A stretch of DNA of 64,000 bases, taken from positions 186,001 through 250,000 of the forward strand of contig CAKUSP010000001.1 in assembly GCA_934680015.1 (NCBI GenBank), written 5' to 3'. Of this stretch, positions 1 to 10,642 are shown in pieces. The notes below the pieces were generated by a model. That model ran no database searches and had not been told where the DNA came from. It saw only the letters and a list, made by a program, of their open reading frames with translations. Both the position numbers and the translations under genes were made by a program. Each line of letters begins with the position of its first letter. The first letter of the stretch is position 1. The stretch is from an uncultured Bacteroidales bacterium. Its GTDB lineage: Bacteria; Bacteroidota; Bacteroidia; Bacteroidales; UBA932.

Positions 1-1
1 C

Positions 2-787
2 TTAGCAGGGAATTACTCTGGGGCTGTCAATTCCTTTAATAAATTCTTAAGCATGTATCCTAAAAGCGTGCATGTGGCTGAATCATACTATTATATAGCA
101 GCGTCATATAAAACCATGGGACAGAAAGAACGTGCATGTGAGTATTATAAACGATCCTTTAATGCAGGTCTAGGCGGCTCTTTTAAAGAGTTCGCACTTA
201 TGGATTATGCGACATTGTCGTTCTCTTTGGAGAATTATTCCGTTGCATATGATGCTTATATGGAACTGTCTCTACCTAAATATACTATGATTAGCAAAGT
301 CGATGTATATAAGGGAGCTATGCGTTCAGCATATCGCGCTCAGATGTACGACAAGGCTATCGATGCGTCATCCTTTGTTATGAAACTTACATCTTCGCAG
401 GATTTGAGCAGAGAGGCTCAATTCCTTCAAGCAAAAAGCTACCTTTACACTTCTCAAAGAGATAAGGCTTTCCCAATACTTGGAAAATTGATATCACAAG
501 CTAATACTCCGGAAGGAGCCGAAAGTTATTATCTTATTATTCAGGCCAGGTTTGACTGGGGAAAGTTCGATGAAGTCGAAAATGGTGTTTTTGATTTTGC
601 TCAGAAATGCACGGATCAGCCTTATTGGTTAGCGAAAGCATTTATCGTTTTAGGGGATTCTTATGTGGAGCGTAATATGATTCAACAGGCTGTGGCTACT
701 TATCAAAGTGTGGCAGATGGTTACGAGTCATCAGGTGAAGGAGATGATATTCAGCAGATTGTTTCAGTTAAATTATCTCAGTTATGA
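2..787 (+). CDS. TPR-repeat protein, C-terminal part (5' end outside window)
   Basis: The reading frame is open from base 2, so this is the tail of a longer gene rather than a 244-residue protein beginning at the ATG at 53. The visible part is alpha-helical with repeated degenerate tetratricopeptide units (for example the segments around ESYYYIAASYKTMGQ and AKAFIVLGDSYVERN). TPR proteins act as protein-interaction scaffolds, and in Bacteroidales long TPR proteins next to an outer-membrane barrel gene are usually exported. Its stop codon overlaps the ATG of the next gene (ATGA at 784-787), so the two are very probably co-translated. The specific partner and function are unknown. Confidence 0.75.
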   Translation, partial: LAGNYSGAVNSFNKFLSMYPKSVHVAESYYYIAASYKTMGQKERACEYYKRSFNAGLGGSFKEFALMDYATLSFSLENYSVAYDAYMELSLPKYTMISKVDVYKGAMRSAYRAQMYDKAIDASSFVMKLTSSQDLSREAQFLQAKSYLYTSQRDKAFPILGKLISQANTPEGAESYYLIIQARFDWGKFDEVENGVFDFAQKCTDQPYWLAKAFIVLGDSYVERNMIQQAVATYQSVADGYESSGEGDDIQQIVSVKLSQL

Positions 788-2421
788 TTGGATATAAAGG
801 TATTGTTTGTATATGTGCTGGGGTATTGGCCGGAGTAAGTGCCATGGCTCAGAATTTTAATGAAAGCGTGGAGGTTACTAACGACTTGCTTGTCGATATG
901 AGTGGCTTGCAGAGAAAAACCATAGAGATACAAGTGCCTGATTCGTTGAGTGAGTTTAAACTGAATTTCGATTATTCTGTTTTTTCCAAGCCGTATAAAG
1001 GAGCCTATGAATTCACTCCATATAATGTACTATTTCGCCCTATAAGTAGCCAGCAATCAGAGCCTTGGCTATATGTTAATGCCGGTGCGGGGCTCTCTTT
1101 TGCTCCAGTTGTGGATATTGTGGCTAGTGTGAAAATAGGAGAAAAGTTGCACATGGGTTTTTATCAGGATTTCGATGCCTATGTAGGTTCGTATAGAGGG
1201 CGGTCGTCTAATTATTCTGGCCATGAGCTTTCGGAGCGTGTCGGAGTGTGTGGCTATGCCTTTTTGAAGCCATTTAATCTTTCATTCAATACTTTTTATA
1301 AAGGGATGTGGGTGCGCGATTTTGAACTTCTAGGCGATCCATTTCATACATTTGGTTTTCAGGGAACTGTTAGTTCCGAAGGACATAAAGTTAAGTCGGT
1401 GGATTATGAATTAAATTTTGAGTACCGGTATTCAAAAGATTATTCGTTTCCATCTAAGTTTTTAGGTGAGAATGCTTTTGATGTAAATGGTCGAGTGAGC
1501 CCACTTGCTTTAACTTCTAAAGTGTATAAATTCGAACTTTACTACGCTGCTGGAATAGATAGCTACTCTGGGGTATCTAATAGTGGTGTAAAATACCTTA
1601 AGATGAATCCACGTATGGTTTTTGACTGGGGAAAGGCGAAACTCTCTGTGGGAGTCAAGGCATCAAATTATTGGTATCACGACTACACATACTCATTTAG
1701 ATTATACCCGGATTTGGAAGCCAGTTTATCTTTGTTTAATTCTCACAGCGAAGTGCTGTTAGGGATGAGCGGATATGATCAACTGAATTCTCATTATACT
1801 TTTAAGCAGGCCAATCCTCATTTTAATGTTTCTTATCTGACTGCTTTGGGGAGCGAATTGAAGGAATCCAGGGAGTATTTAAATGCCTTTTTAGGCATAA
1901 GGGGAAGTGTCAAGACTTGCTTTCAGTATGATCTTCGTGCCGGATTTAGAGATAGGGGTTATGTGCCTATGTATGCGCTTCGTGATGTTGGTAATGGTTC
2001 CAGTGCTCTTCGCCTCGTATATGGAAGATATGACGGCATGTATGTGGGGGCGCGATTCTTATGGCATTTAAAGTCTTGGGATATCAAATCGTATTCGGAA
2101 TATCAAGATGTAAGTTTGAATAAAGGGGAGGATGCTTTCATGCCAGCGGCATTTATGACTTCTTTTGAATTGACATACAATAAGATGGAACGGATTTTTG
2201 CTGGTTTGTCAATGGACTATGTGGGGGAGAGGCGCTCAGAGACCATGGGAGTTTTGCCGCAATACGTTGATTTGGGCTTGCATGGTGAGTATAGAATGAA
2301 TAAAGACTTGTCGTTTTGGCTTAAAGGAGAGAATCTATTGGCCCAGAGAGTGGAGGATGTGCCTTTTACTAGTCGTAGATTTCCTACATTTACAGTGGGA
2401 GTAAGGCTTGTTTTGAGGTAG
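784..2421 (+). CDS. Outer-membrane beta-barrel protein (TonB-receptor-like barrel)
   Basis: 545 residues. The N-terminus is a signal peptide with a hydrophobic stretch ending in SAMAQ, where signal peptidase I would cut. The rest is rich in alternating aromatic and polar residues typical of amphipathic beta strands, and it ends with a strand finishing in FTVGVRLVLR, as in outer-membrane barrels. It has no recognisable plug or TonB box, so it is barrel-only. It overlaps the TPR gene by 4 bp and is probably its functional partner, with the TPR protein in the periplasm and the barrel in the outer membrane. The substrate is unknown. Confidence 0.65.
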   Translation: MIGYKGIVCICAGVLAGVSAMAQNFNESVEVTNDLLVDMSGLQRKTIEIQVPDSLSEFKLNFDYSVFSKPYKGAYEFTPYNVLFRPISSQQSEPWLYVNAGAGLSFAPVVDIVASVKIGEKLHMGFYQDFDAYVGSYRGRSSNYSGHELSERVGVCGYAFLKPFNLSFNTFYKGMWVRDFELLGDPFHTFGFQGTVSSEGHKVKSVDYELNFEYRYSKDYSFPSKFLGENAFDVNGRVSPLALTSKVYKFELYYAAGIDSYSGVSNSGVKYLKMNPRMVFDWGKAKLSVGVKASNYWYHDYTYSFRLYPDLEASLSLFNSHSEVLLGMSGYDQLNSHYTFKQANPHFNVSYLTALGSELKESREYLNAFLGIRGSVKTCFQYDLRAGFRDRGYVPMYALRDVGNGSSALRLVYGRYDGMYVGARFLWHLKSWDIKSYSEYQDVSLNKGEDAFMPAAFMTSFELTYNKMERIFAGLSMDYVGERRSETMGVLPQYVDLGLHGEYRMNKDLSFWLKGENLLAQRVEDVPFTSRRFPTFTVGVRLVLR

Positions 2422-2428
2422 CTGTGGA

Positions 2429-2460
2429 TTTGCAAAAGAGCGTGATTTTTACTAAATTTG
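2429..2460 (+). promoter_or_regulatory. Promoter for gyrB
   Basis: A -33 box TTTG at 2429-2432 and a -7 box TAAATTTG at 2453-2460, separated by 20 bp, fit the Bacteroidetes sigma-ABfr consensus exactly. The start of transcription would be near 2466, upstream of both possible gyrB starts. Confidence 0.7.
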
Positions 2461-2487
2461 TAGGCTTTGCGATGGAGCGGAGTTTAA

Positions 2488-4518
<2,031 letters not shown>

Positions 4519-4526
4519 CAGTAGTT

Positions 4527-6545
4527 ATGAAAGCCTCTTTCAAATTGATGGTGGCTCTGCCCCTTTTTGTGATTTTCGCCACTTTATTACTTTTAGTGCC
4601 GAGAACGGCCAAGTGGGGCTATGACTATTCGAAGGGTCAGGCATGGAGATATGAAACCTTAGTGGCTCAGTTCGATTTCCCTATTTTAAAAACGACTGAA
4701 GAACTTGCTAAGGAGAAGGCAGAACATTCTGGCAGTGTAATCCCATATTATAAGCTGTCTACAGATGTAGCAGGTGAAGCTTTTCGTAAGGTGGATGCTA
4801 CATCTTTTGTAAATGAACCAGGCCTGAAATCTTCGGTGGTTAAACATCTTGCTATTATCTATAACAAAGGGGTTCTTGCCGATGAAGTGGCTACTAGCGA
4901 TGTGATTTATATACAGAGAGATAAAAGAGCAGAAAAAGTTCCATCTACGGAAGTGTATCTTTTACCACAGGCAAGGATAGCTCTATTACAAGGTGTAATG
5001 CACGATTGTCCTGATCTCAATGTGGATTCGTTAATGCGCGCTAAGAGTTTATATGATGTTGTAGTGCCGAATCTTATTTTCGATCAGCAGATTACGTCTC
5101 TGGTTCATAGTAAGACAGCTGAAGATATATCGGTAACTTCTGGCTATGTTAATGCTGGTACCATTATAGTTAATAATGGTGAATTGGTTACTTCAGAGGT
5201 AGCTCAGTTATTGGATTCTTATAAAGCAGAGTATGAAAAAAGCATGGGCACAGATATGCCCGATGTTTTTATATGGTTAGGAAATGCGTTAGTATTGGCA
5301 GGGATATTAGTATGCCTGTTCTTTGCTATCTATTTTTCTAATCCTATGATTTTTAAGGACTATAATCGATATCTGTATATCCTTACAGTGTTCGCCATAA
5401 TGGCTTGTTCGGAGCTGGTTTTTATTAGATTTGCTCCAGAGTGGCTCTTCATTTTTCCATTTTCTATAGGTGCTTTATATTTGCAGGCTTTTTTCAAAAC
5501 AAAGCTTATATTTCCAGTCTATATAGTGTCTTTATTCCCGCTTTTGATTTATGCTGAGAGTGGTGCGGCCTTATTCATTATGTTTTTAGTGCCGGGTATT
5601 GTTACACTATATTTGTTCCGCTATTTTTCAAAGGGTGCAAAACAGTTTATCTCTGCTTCTATTAATTTTTTAGTATGCGCATTGTTATTCTCAGCATTTG
5701 AGTTGACCGGAGTTCTCAGTTATGATTTTCTGATTTCACTGGGTATTTTGTTTGTCGGGTCTATTTTAGAAGTGGCTTTGCATCCGTTCATATATCTTCT
5801 TGAGAGAGGTTTCAACCTAGTATCTACTGCTCGTCTGCAGGAACTTTCCGATACATCTAATGAACTTTTACGTCAGTTAGAACAAAAAGCTCCAGGCACT
5901 TTTCAGCATTCTCTTCAGGTAATGAATCTATCTTCTGCTGTGGCTAGAGCTATAAATGCTGATGAAGCCCTTATAAAAGCCGGAGCTCTATATCACGATA
6001 TAGGGAAAATGAAAAATCCGCTTTGTTTTATAGAGAATGAATCATTGACATCTAGTGCTGCTGCAAAATATCACGATGACTTGTCTCCACTTCAAAGTGC
6101 TCAAGATATCATCAGGCATGTAAGTGATGGTATGGAGCTGGCTCAAGCGCATAAGCTTCCGACGATTATATCTGATTTTATAAGAACACATCATGGAACT
6201 ACTTGTGTGTCATATTTTTATGATAAGTATATAAAGGAAGGGGGAGATAGTTCTCACAAAAAAGATTTTTGTTATCCAGGCCCTATTCCTTCTACAAGGG
6301 AGCAGGTGATTCTTATGCTGAGCGATTCTATGGAAGCCGCTTCCAGAACTTTAAAGGATTACTCTCAGGAGAATATATCAGCATTAGTTGATAGAATATT
6401 TGCATATAAGATGGAGGATAAGCAATTCGACCAGGCAAATATAACCATGAAGGAACTTACCACCATAAAAGCTGTGATGAAGACATATTTATGTCAGATG
6501 TATCACGAAAGAATTAAATATCCTAAAAGAAAAATCAAACAATAA
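4527..6545 (+). CDS. 7TM-HD family phosphodiesterase (PgpH/YqfF-like, probable c-di-AMP hydrolase)
   Basis: 672 residues. Architecture: an N-terminal transmembrane helix (about 8-27), an extracytoplasmic region (7TMR-HDED type, about 30-240), seven or so membrane helices (about 245-430) and a cytoplasmic HD hydrolase domain. HD metal ligands are seen in GTFQHSLQV and in YHDIGK, with a later H in RTHHG. Characterised members of this architecture (PgpH) hydrolyse the second messenger c-di-AMP; assigning that substrate here is inference from architecture. It begins 8 bp after gyrB and is followed 5 bp later by the trigger factor, so the three are likely co-transcribed. Confidence 0.85.
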   Translation: MKASFKLMVALPLFVIFATLLLLVPRTAKWGYDYSKGQAWRYETLVAQFDFPILKTTEELAKEKAEHSGSVIPYYKLSTDVAGEAFRKVDATSFVNEPGLKSSVVKHLAIIYNKGVLADEVATSDVIYIQRDKRAEKVPSTEVYLLPQARIALLQGVMHDCPDLNVDSLMRAKSLYDVVVPNLIFDQQITSLVHSKTAEDISVTSGYVNAGTIIVNNGELVTSEVAQLLDSYKAEYEKSMGTDMPDVFIWLGNALVLAGILVCLFFAIYFSNPMIFKDYNRYLYILTVFAIMACSELVFIRFAPEWLFIFPFSIGALYLQAFFKTKLIFPVYIVSLFPLLIYAESGAALFIMFLVPGIVTLYLFRYFSKGAKQFISASINFLVCALLFSAFELTGVLSYDFLISLGILFVGSILEVALHPFIYLLERGFNLVSTARLQELSDTSNELLRQLEQKAPGTFQHSLQVMNLSSAVARAINADEALIKAGALYHDIGKMKNPLCFIENESLTSSAAAKYHDDLSPLQSAQDIIRHVSDGMELAQAHKLPTIISDFIRTHHGTTCVSYFYDKYIKEGGDSSHKKDFCYPGPIPSTREQVILMLSDSMEAASRTLKDYSQENISALVDRIFAYKMEDKQFDQANITMKELTTIKAVMKTYLCQMYHERIKYPKRKIKQ

Positions 6546-6550
6546 ATAAT

Positions 6551-7543
6551 ATGAAATTAACAAAAAACCAGATTGACAAGCTCAATATTGAGCTCACGAT
6601 GAACATCGATGCTGCTGATTATGCCGATATCGAGAAGAAGAAGTTAGCGGAGTGTAGAAGGAGGGCAGATTTTAAGGGATTCCGTAAAGGAAATGTTCCT
6701 ATGAGCCTGGTACAGAGAGTTTATGGAGGACAGGTTTTAGCTGACTCTATAAACGAAGTGATAGGTCAAGGATTACAGAAATTTATCGATGATGAAAAAC
6801 TGCACATTTTAGGTGAGCCTCTTTCAAGTGAAAAGCAACCAGATGTGGATTGGACTAGTGGTAAGGATTTTACCTTCGTCTTTGATTTAGGACTAAGTCC
6901 AGAAGTGAATGTGGATGTCGTAGCTGAAGATGAGATCCCGAACTATACTATAACAGTTTCTGCAAAGGAAAAGGAAGAAATGGCTCAGAACCTTAAAAAG
7001 TACTATGAAAGTAAAAAAGAGGAAAAGAGCGACGAAGAGATAGAAAAAGAAGCATCTGAAAGACTTAAAGAGAATTATAAGTCAGAAGCACAGTGGAGAC
7101 TATCTAAGGATATCCGTGATTTCTATGTAAATAAGGCGGCAGTGGAACTTCCTGAAGAATTCTTGAAGAGATGGCTTATGCATGTGAACGAAGGCAAGAT
7201 TACTTCTGAACAGATGGAAAAGGAATTCCCGGCTTTCGTAGAAGATTTCAAATGGCAGCTTGTAAGAGGCTCCTTAATGAAAAAATGGGACCTTCAGATT
7301 AGCTCTGACGATCTAAAAGATGCTGCAAAGGCTTTTGTAACATATCAATATGCAATGTATGGTATCGGCAATGTTCCAGAGGAGATGATTACTGAGGCTG
7401 TGAATAATGTACTTCATGATCAGAAACAGATAGAAAGACTTGCAGAGCAGGTAGAAGATCAAAAAGTGTTAGATAAAATTAAGAGCACTGCTACTCTGAA
7501 GGCGAAAAAGATTTCTTCAGAGAAGTTTAAAGAATTGAAATAG
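6551..7543 (+). CDS. tig: Trigger factor lacking the PPIase domain
   Basis: Ribosome-associated chaperone that binds nascent chains at the exit tunnel. The N-terminal ribosome-binding domain is complete (about residues 1-125) with the signature loop GFRKGNVP at 43-50 that docks on ribosomal protein L23. It continues through FVFDLGLSPEVNV directly into the helical C-terminal chaperone domain (about 130-330). The FKBP-type prolyl isomerase domain normally inserted between them (about 100 residues) is absent: the protein is 330 residues against about 430-450 for usual family members. The frame is intact and lies tightly between neighbours, so this is a clean domain loss, not a frameshift. It overlaps tdh by one base. 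Confidence 0.93.
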   Translation: MKLTKNQIDKLNIELTMNIDAADYADIEKKKLAECRRRADFKGFRKGNVPMSLVQRVYGGQVLADSINEVIGQGLQKFIDDEKLHILGEPLSSEKQPDVDWTSGKDFTFVFDLGLSPEVNVDVVAEDEIPNYTITVSAKEKEEMAQNLKKYYESKKEEKSDEEIEKEASERLKENYKSEAQWRLSKDIRDFYVNKAAVELPEEFLKRWLMHVNEGKITSEQMEKEFPAFVEDFKWQLVRGSLMKKWDLQISSDDLKDAAKAFVTYQYAMYGIGNVPEEMITEAVNNVLHDQKQIERLAEQVEDQKVLDKIKSTATLKAKKISSEKFKELK

Positions 7544-8496
7544 TGAAAAATGTTCTTGTAATAGGGTCAACAGGTCAAATTGGCTCGGAGTTAACGATGC
7601 TACTGCGGCGCAACTTCCCTGAAGGGATGGTCGTCGCAGGCTATATTCATGGATGTGAACCTAAAGGAGAGTTGCTTTATAGCGGTCCAAGTGAAGAGGT
7701 TGATGTCTGTAATGCCGCACAGATATCTAATGTAGTGAGTAAGTATGAAATAGACACTATCTATAACTTGGCTGCTTTACTTTCCGCTGTGGCAGAGCGT
7801 TTCCCTTTAAAGGCATGGAATATCCAGATGAATGGGTTGATAAACGTCCTTGAAGTAGCCAGAGAAAAAAGATGTGCTGTATTTACTCCGAGCTCTATAG
7901 GTTCTTTCGGACCATCGACTCCACACAAGAACACTCCTCAGGATACGATTCAGCGGCCCACTTCGATGTATGGGGTAACAAAGGTGGCTACCGAACTTTT
8001 AAGCGATTATTATAATCATAAGTATGGAGTAGACACCCGTTCCGTGCGCTTTCCGGGTCTTATTAGCTATACGACGCTTCCTGGAGGCGGTACCACAGAT
8101 TATGCTGTGGAAATATATTACGCTGCTGTAAAGGGAGAAGAATTTGTTTGTCCTATAGCCGCTGGTACTTACATGGATATGATGTACATGCCAGATGCGT
8201 TGCGCGCCGCAGTAGATATCATGCAGGCAGATCCTAAAAAGCTTAAACATCGTAATGCTTTTAACATTGCTTCTATGAGTTTCGATCCGGAAGGGATAGC
8301 TGCATCTATAAAAAAGTATATACCATCATTTAGAATGCGCTATGAGGTGGATCCGGTCCGTCAGGGCATAGCTGACTCATGGCCAGACAATATGGACGAT
8401 TCTTGCGCAAGAAAAGAGTGGGGATGGTCTCCTTCGTATGATCTTGATTCTATGACGCAGGATATGATAAAGAATCTTCGAATAAAACTAGGGTAA
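7543..8496 (+). CDS. tdh: L-threonine 3-dehydrogenase, NAD-dependent epimerase type
   Basis: Oxidises L-threonine to 2-amino-3-ketobutyrate with NAD+. It belongs to the short-chain dehydrogenase/epimerase fold rather than the zinc-alcohol-dehydrogenase type: Rossmann motif GSTGQIGSE at the N-terminus, and the catalytic YxxxK (Tyr143, Lys147) preceded by the active-site serine region TPSSIG. The 317-residue length is normal. The start is a GTG sharing its G with the trigger-factor stop (TAGTG), indicating translational coupling. The next gene, 1 bp away, encodes the second enzyme of the pathway, which strongly supports the call. Confidence 0.93.
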   Translation: MKNVLVIGSTGQIGSELTMLLRRNFPEGMVVAGYIHGCEPKGELLYSGPSEEVDVCNAAQISNVVSKYEIDTIYNLAALLSAVAERFPLKAWNIQMNGLINVLEVAREKRCAVFTPSSIGSFGPSTPHKNTPQDTIQRPTSMYGVTKVATELLSDYYNHKYGVDTRSVRFPGLISYTTLPGGGTTDYAVEIYYAAVKGEEFVCPIAAGTYMDMMYMPDALRAAVDIMQADPKKLKHRNAFNIASMSFDPEGIAASIKKYIPSFRMRYEVDPVRQGIADSWPDNMDDSCARKEWGWSPSYDLDSMTQDMIKNLRIKLG

Positions 8497-8497
8497 T

Positions 8498-9685
8498 ATG
8501 TACAGTAAATTTCAAGATCACCTTTGTTCTGAATTGAATAAAATACGTGAGGAAGGACTATATAAATCGGAGCGTATAATATGCTCGGCTCAAGGTGCTG
8601 AGATTACGCTTTCCGATGGAAGTAAGGCACTTAACTTTTGTGCTAATAATTATTTAGGTCTATCGGATTCTCCTCGTTTAATCGAGGCTGCAAAACGTAC
8701 TATGTCCACCAGAGGCTATGGAATGAGCTCTGTTCGTTTTATTTGCGGAACTCAGGATGTGCACGCTGAATTGGAAAAAGCCATTTCGCGCTATTTCCAC
8801 ACGGAAGATACTATATTGTATGCTGCTTGTTTTGATGCCAATGGTGGCGTCTTTGAGCCCCTCTTTACATCCGAGGATGCCATTATTTCGGATGCCTTAA
8901 ATCATGCTTCTATAATAGATGGAGTAAGATTATGTAAGGCAGTAAGATATCGTTATGCTAATGCAGACATGACAGATCTGGAGCGTTGTCTTATACAAGC
9001 GCAAGATCAACGGTTCCGCATTATTGTCACAGATGGCGTGTTCTCTATGGATGGAAATGTGGCGCCAATGGACAGGATATGCGAATTGGCCGAAAAATAC
9101 GATGCTCTTGTTATGGTAGATGAGAGCCATAGCGCTGGAGTAGTTGGCCCTACAGGAAGGGGAGTAGGCGAATTGTTTGATTGCTATGATAGGATAGATA
9201 TCCATACGGGAACTTTGGGTAAAGCTTTTGGAGGTGCGGTAGGTGGATTTACCACTGGACGTAAAGAGATTATAGAGATGCTCAGGCAGAGAAGTAGGCC
9301 ATATCTTTTTTCAAACTCTCTTCCACCTATGATAGTTGGTGCTGGATTGGAACTGTTCAAGATGCTCGAGGAAAGTGATGAGCGTCATGCCATTTTGGTT
9401 GAGAATGTAGAGTATTTTAGAGATAAAATGCTGGAGGCTGGCTTTGACATTAAGCCTACGCAGAGTGCTATCTGTGCAGTGATGCTTTATGATGCCCCTT
9501 TAAGTCAGAAATTCGCAGAGGCTATGGCTAGAGAAGGCGTCTTTGTAACAGGCTTTTACTACCCGGTCGTTCCTGCTGGTCAGGCTCGCATAAGGGTTCA
9601 AATCAGTGCTGCACATACGCTTCATCAGCTTGACAAGGCGATAGATAGTTTCATAAAGGTAGGTAAGGAACTAAATGTAATATAG
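8498..9685 (+). CDS. kbl: Glycine C-acetyltransferase (2-amino-3-ketobutyrate CoA ligase)
   Basis: PLP-dependent alpha-oxoamine synthase that cleaves 2-amino-3-ketobutyrate with CoA into glycine and acetyl-CoA, completing threonine catabolism begun by the upstream dehydrogenase. The PLP lysine is Lys242 in TLGKAFGG. Other family marks are NFCANNYLGL near the N-terminus, the substrate-loop region GMSSVRFICGTQ and the cofactor aspartate/histidine in VDESHS. The length of 395 is normal. It follows tdh by one base, forming a two-gene pathway unit. Confidence 0.95.
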   Translation: MYSKFQDHLCSELNKIREEGLYKSERIICSAQGAEITLSDGSKALNFCANNYLGLSDSPRLIEAAKRTMSTRGYGMSSVRFICGTQDVHAELEKAISRYFHTEDTILYAACFDANGGVFEPLFTSEDAIISDALNHASIIDGVRLCKAVRYRYANADMTDLERCLIQAQDQRFRIIVTDGVFSMDGNVAPMDRICELAEKYDALVMVDESHSAGVVGPTGRGVGELFDCYDRIDIHTGTLGKAFGGAVGGFTTGRKEIIEMLRQRSRPYLFSNSLPPMIVGAGLELFKMLEESDERHAILVENVEYFRDKMLEAGFDIKPTQSAICAVMLYDAPLSQKFAEAMAREGVFVTGFYYPVVPAGQARIRVQISAAHTLHQLDKAIDSFIKVGKELNVI

Positions 9686-9692
9686 TATCGGT

Positions 9693-10628
9693 ATGAGGCA
9701 TAGATTAATATTGCTTTTCTTTTTATTTTTTACCTGTTGTATTAACGGCTTCGCTCAAAAGAAGGGTTTTGACCCATATAAAGAGCATGAATTCGTAATA
9801 GAGCATAAGGAGGGTAAAACTAATTTGATTACCTGTCTGGATTATACGGATTCTTCGGTAGTTCTTACTGATTACCAGATAAAAAGAAAGAAATATAAAT
9901 TATTGCGCCAGCCATATTATGTCTTTTTTGACAAAGCAGGAGAGAGTGGCACTTTTTCTCAGTGTGATTCTGTAAGTGTGTTGAAACTGAATGGAGAAGA
10001 GTATCTGTCTTTTTCCGTGTTATATAAAAATGAAGGTAGAATAAAATACACGCACTATTTATACAGTTTTTTAGATGATTCGCTTTACGCTTTAGATTTT
10101 TACGGTAAGCCTATCCATATAGAAGTTAGCCCATTCGGTATAGAGGGAGTATCTTCACTCAGTATGGTGCAGCCTTCGCCACAGGTTAGATACTTGGATT
10201 CTCTTTTTAGGGTCGATAAACGTTTTGTATTTTTATCGGAAAAAGATTATCAAACAGATAAATATATTTCGTGGTGGCTAGATAATAATCCTCTTGCTTT
10301 AAAATCCGCAAAGACTATTGAGTTCGGGGCTATATCCGAGGATTGCTCGCTATATGAGGCATATAAAAAAGCAAAAAAGGCGGGTAGAGGTAATCTTGAA
10401 GCTGCTGTTTGCGATATAAGAGGCTATACTGTAGTGGTAGTCCGTAATAAAAAGACCAATGCTCATCTTCTCGTATGGGCAGAACCTGAGTGTAAGAATC
10501 GTAAAACAGATAGATATTTGGCTCAGGTGGGCTTTATGGATAATAATACTATAGGTCTGTATTTCTATAAGGGCAAGACAATGTTTAAGTATAAAATAAA
10601 CCTTGTAAGTAGAACACTTACAAGGTAG
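9693..10628 (+). CDS. Secreted protein of unknown function
   Basis: 311 residues with a clear Sec signal peptide (hydrophobic run LILLFFLFFTCC, cleavage probably after GFAQ). I recognise no domain. The mature part is rich in short beta-type segments with many Tyr and Lys residues, and it is probably periplasmic. It lies 7 bp after kbl and shares its direction, so it is likely the last gene of this run, but nothing links it to threonine metabolism. Its final codons form one arm of a strong hairpin (see the terminator entry). Confidence 0.6.
   Translation: MRHRLILLFFLFFTCCINGFAQKKGFDPYKEHEFVIEHKEGKTNLITCLDYTDSSVVLTDYQIKRKKYKLLRQPYYVFFDKAGESGTFSQCDSVSVLKLNGEEYLSFSVLYKNEGRIKYTHYLYSFLDDSLYALDFYGKPIHIEVSPFGIEGVSSLSMVQPSPQVRYLDSLFRVDKRFVFLSEKDYQTDKYISWWLDNNPLALKSAKTIEFGAISEDCSLYEAYKKAKKAGRGNLEAAVCDIRGYTVVVVRNKKTNAHLLVWAEPECKNRKTDRYLAQVGFMDNNTIGLYFYKGKTMFKYKINLVSRTLTR
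10598..10628. terminator. Hairpin terminator between convergent genes, inside the end of the secreted-protein gene
   Basis: Perfect 10-bp inverted repeat CCTTGTAAGT (10601-10610) / ACTTACAAGG (10616-10625) with a 5-nt loop, flanked by an A-rich and a T-rich side. It overlaps the last codons and stop of the upstream gene and lies just beyond the stop of the opposing M20 peptidase gene, so it can end transcription from both sides. Confidence 0.65.
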
Positions 10629-10642
10629 TTTATACTTGACAA

